The position numbers were made by a program, and so were the translations under genes. From Lederbergia citri (lineage in GTDB: Bacteria > Bacillota > Bacilli > Bacillales > Bacillaceae_C): a DNA stretch of 64,000 nucleotides. The DNA lies in the NCBI RefSeq assembly GCF_018343625.1, contig NZ_JAGYPG010000003.1:65102-129101 (forward strand), written 5' to 3'. Below the pieces are notes generated by a model, which was not told the DNA's origin, did not search any database, and saw only the letters and a program-made list of their open reading frames with translations. This document shows positions 62,761-64,000 of the stretch, in pieces; the stretch's first letter is position 1, and every line of letters starts with the position of its first letter.

Positions 62761-63228
62761 CTATTCCTTTTTTAATGGAAGTTCAGCAATTACATTTGTT
62801 CCATCCAAAATAATTAATTTTCCATCCAATGCATGTTTTTTTAATTTATCCAATTCTTTGAGGTCTTTAAAAAAATATTCAGTATGATATTCAGCAGTTG
62901 CATAGGGATTAATCATACCATTTCCACCAAACCCTGAATGTTGCATCTTTTTATATTTTGAATGGTCAATCATACTCATCAATTTTTCTAACTTTTTCCC
63001 TGGAACTACGACAACCTCTAATCCCCAATAATGATATCCTGGATAATCGAATTCGTTACCAATAACTTTATTGCTTGTATTTTTTATTTTAATATCATAG
63101 CGAATTGTTTTTTGAAATTGATTAATAGTTGTATGAACTTCTTTTATTTTTATATGTTTTTGGTGGGAGAATCCTGATAAAAGAAGAAATAATGATAATA
63201 CCGAAATCAATAATAAGGATTTTTTCAT
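62761..63228 (-). CDS. Secreted hypothetical protein
   Basis: About 155 residues. A signal peptide (MKKSLLLISVLSLFLLLSGF) precedes a small, basic domain with KTIRYDIKIKNTSNKVIGNE, a beta-sandwich-like strand pattern, and NPYATAEYHTEYFFKDLKEL. There is no lipobox cysteine. The ATG at 63228 follows AAAGGATG; an upstream in-frame GTG at 63237 lacks a site. I do not recognise a family. Confidence 0.65.
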   Translation of the reverse strand: MKKSLLLISVLSLFLLLSGFSHQKHIKIKEVHTTINQFQKTIRYDIKIKNTSNKVIGNEFDYPGYHYWGLEVVVVPGKKLEKLMSMIDHSKYKKMQHSGFGGNGMINPYATAEYHTEYFFKDLKELDKLKKHALDGKLIILDGTNVIAELPLKKE

Positions 63229-63382
63229 AATTCTCACATCCTTTTTTATTGCTTTATCATTCCATATATTGCAGAATTTATGGTCATAGCACTTTGGTAA
63301 AATATAGAATCAGTTTTTCTCTTTTAACTGATTTGCTAGATAATGTACAAAAATTTATGTTAATGGATTGGAGGTATGAGGC

Positions 63383-64000
63383 GTGAGTGATTGGAAAAAA
63401 ATCAAACCAACTTCTCGTGAGCTAATGGAGTCGCATGTCGAGGCATTGTTTTCGCATGACCGGAACAAGCGACTTCATTCAATAAACGAACCTTGGCCAG
63501 AAAAGAAAGCTGCTCCTAAGTTCTTTTTGGGACGAACTATTGAAGGAACTAATCTATGTCGGTTTCGATATGACGTCCCTGTTATGCTTATCGAACAGTT
63601 GGAAAGATTGTCCGTTAATGAATCAGTCGTGAGAGATTTCCATACGAAACCAAAGCATTTTCAGGAATATATAAAACTTCTCGAAGGGGAACGGTTCACG
63701 ATGGGTCCTTGTTATCTAATTCCTGATGAAGTAACTCCAGAAATGAATGTGGTAAGAATCACCCCGGAAAATATTTCAAAATATTTGCTAGACGGTTTCG
63801 AATGGCTAACTTCCGAAATAGACTATGTGCAACCATGTATAGCGCTATTAGACGAAGGACGAGTTGTTTCTATCTGTCGTAGCGTTCGCATTACATCGAA
63901 GGCGCATGAAGCAGGTCTAGAAACGTTGACCGCGTTTCGTGGAAGAGGATATGCTGCTGCAGTTGTTGCCGGGTGGGCAGTAGCTGTTCGAGAGCTGGGA
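63383..64000 (+). CDS. GNAT-type acetyltransferase, cut by the window edge
   Basis: 206 codons are visible from a GTG preceded by GGAGGTATG, and the 3' end lies outside the window. The first 150 residues are unlike common GNAT domains. From about 165 the sequence has CIALLDEGRVVSICRSVRIT and AHEAGLETLTAFRGRGYAAA, then VVAGWAVAVRELG. This is the FR47-type acetyl-CoA site with the RGxGYAA pyrophosphate loop. Function unknown. Confidence 0.78.
   Translation, partial: MSDWKKIKPTSRELMESHVEALFSHDRNKRLHSINEPWPEKKAAPKFFLGRTIEGTNLCRFRYDVPVMLIEQLERLSVNESVVRDFHTKPKHFQEYIKLLEGERFTMGPCYLIPDEVTPEMNVVRITPENISKYLLDGFEWLTSEIDYVQPCIALLDEGRVVSICRSVRITSKAHEAGLETLTAFRGRGYAAAVVAGWAVAVRELG

Overview
The window is AT-rich and densely packed with low-GC Firmicute genes. 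The best recognised genes match Bacillus subtilis-group families (paiA/paiB, ykkC/ykkD, ykoP, yvdC/yvdD, sdpR/sdpI, mhqR/mhqD, a Bmr/BmrR pair, an RsbR paralogue). I read it as a chromosomal segment from a Bacillaceae species outside the B. subtilis core group. No rRNA, tRNA, CRISPR array, intact insertion sequence or prophage was recognised. Everything rests on reading the sequence by eye and on remembered family features; no database search was run.

Layout. 1-6900: decayed fragments, a VOC protein with a suspicious in-frame stop, an APH-like phosphotransferase, two DinB-type proteins, and a FAD monooxygenase divergent from a MarR regulator. 6900-13200: a membrane XRE regulator, a marR-paiA-paiB operon with twin operators, the ykkCD guanidinium exporter behind a guanidine-I riboswitch, a frameshifted universal stress gene, a SulP transporter, and a serine-recombinase-like protein without its catalytic residues. 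13700-24500: an ECF sigma/anti-sigma pair, a GNAT gene between two near-identical palindromes with a TetR relic nearby, a DinB gene with a nonsense codon, hydrolases, a phosphodiesterase, YkoP and a Bcr/CflA transporter. 24700-28800: a CcdC-like protein, a MutS2-like ATPase behind a long attenuator leader, and small membrane proteins. 29100-37900: a methyltransferase, an MBL hydrolase, the MhqR quinone-stress cluster (MarR regulator, ring-cleaving dioxygenase, flavin reductase, MhqD hydrolase, WrbA-type quinone reductase, SDR), and a Bmr-type pump with its MerR regulator. 37900-49600: YvdD/YvdC, a double-CMD protein, CarD, a secreted GH76 enzyme, an O-methyltransferase, an RsbR paralogue, a broken AAA ATPase, sdpRI and PhzF. 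49650-56100: a T-box-controlled archaeal-type AspRS, a secreted 5'-nucleotidase, PssA, an M23 peptidase relic and a second WrbA. 56485-62012: a visibly more GC-rich block (two-component system, DUF6220-like and DUF6223-like membrane proteins, serine hydrolase), probably acquired. 62200-64000: a VOC protein, a secreted lipoprotein-like protein and a GNAT gene cut by the window edge.

Themes. Much of the region concerns small-molecule stress: electrophiles/quinones, guanidine, polyamines, multidrug export, bacteriocin immunity and antibiotic modification. Several genes are dispersed, single-gene transcription units bounded by clear terminators. At least six genes are broken by frameshifts or nonsense codons, so the region is accessory and turning over. 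The most unusual items are the active-site-less recombinase divergent from sulP, the MutS2-like gene with a leader-peptide attenuator, the Asn-type T-box in front of an archaeal-type AspRS, and the orphan TetR operators around the GNAT gene.
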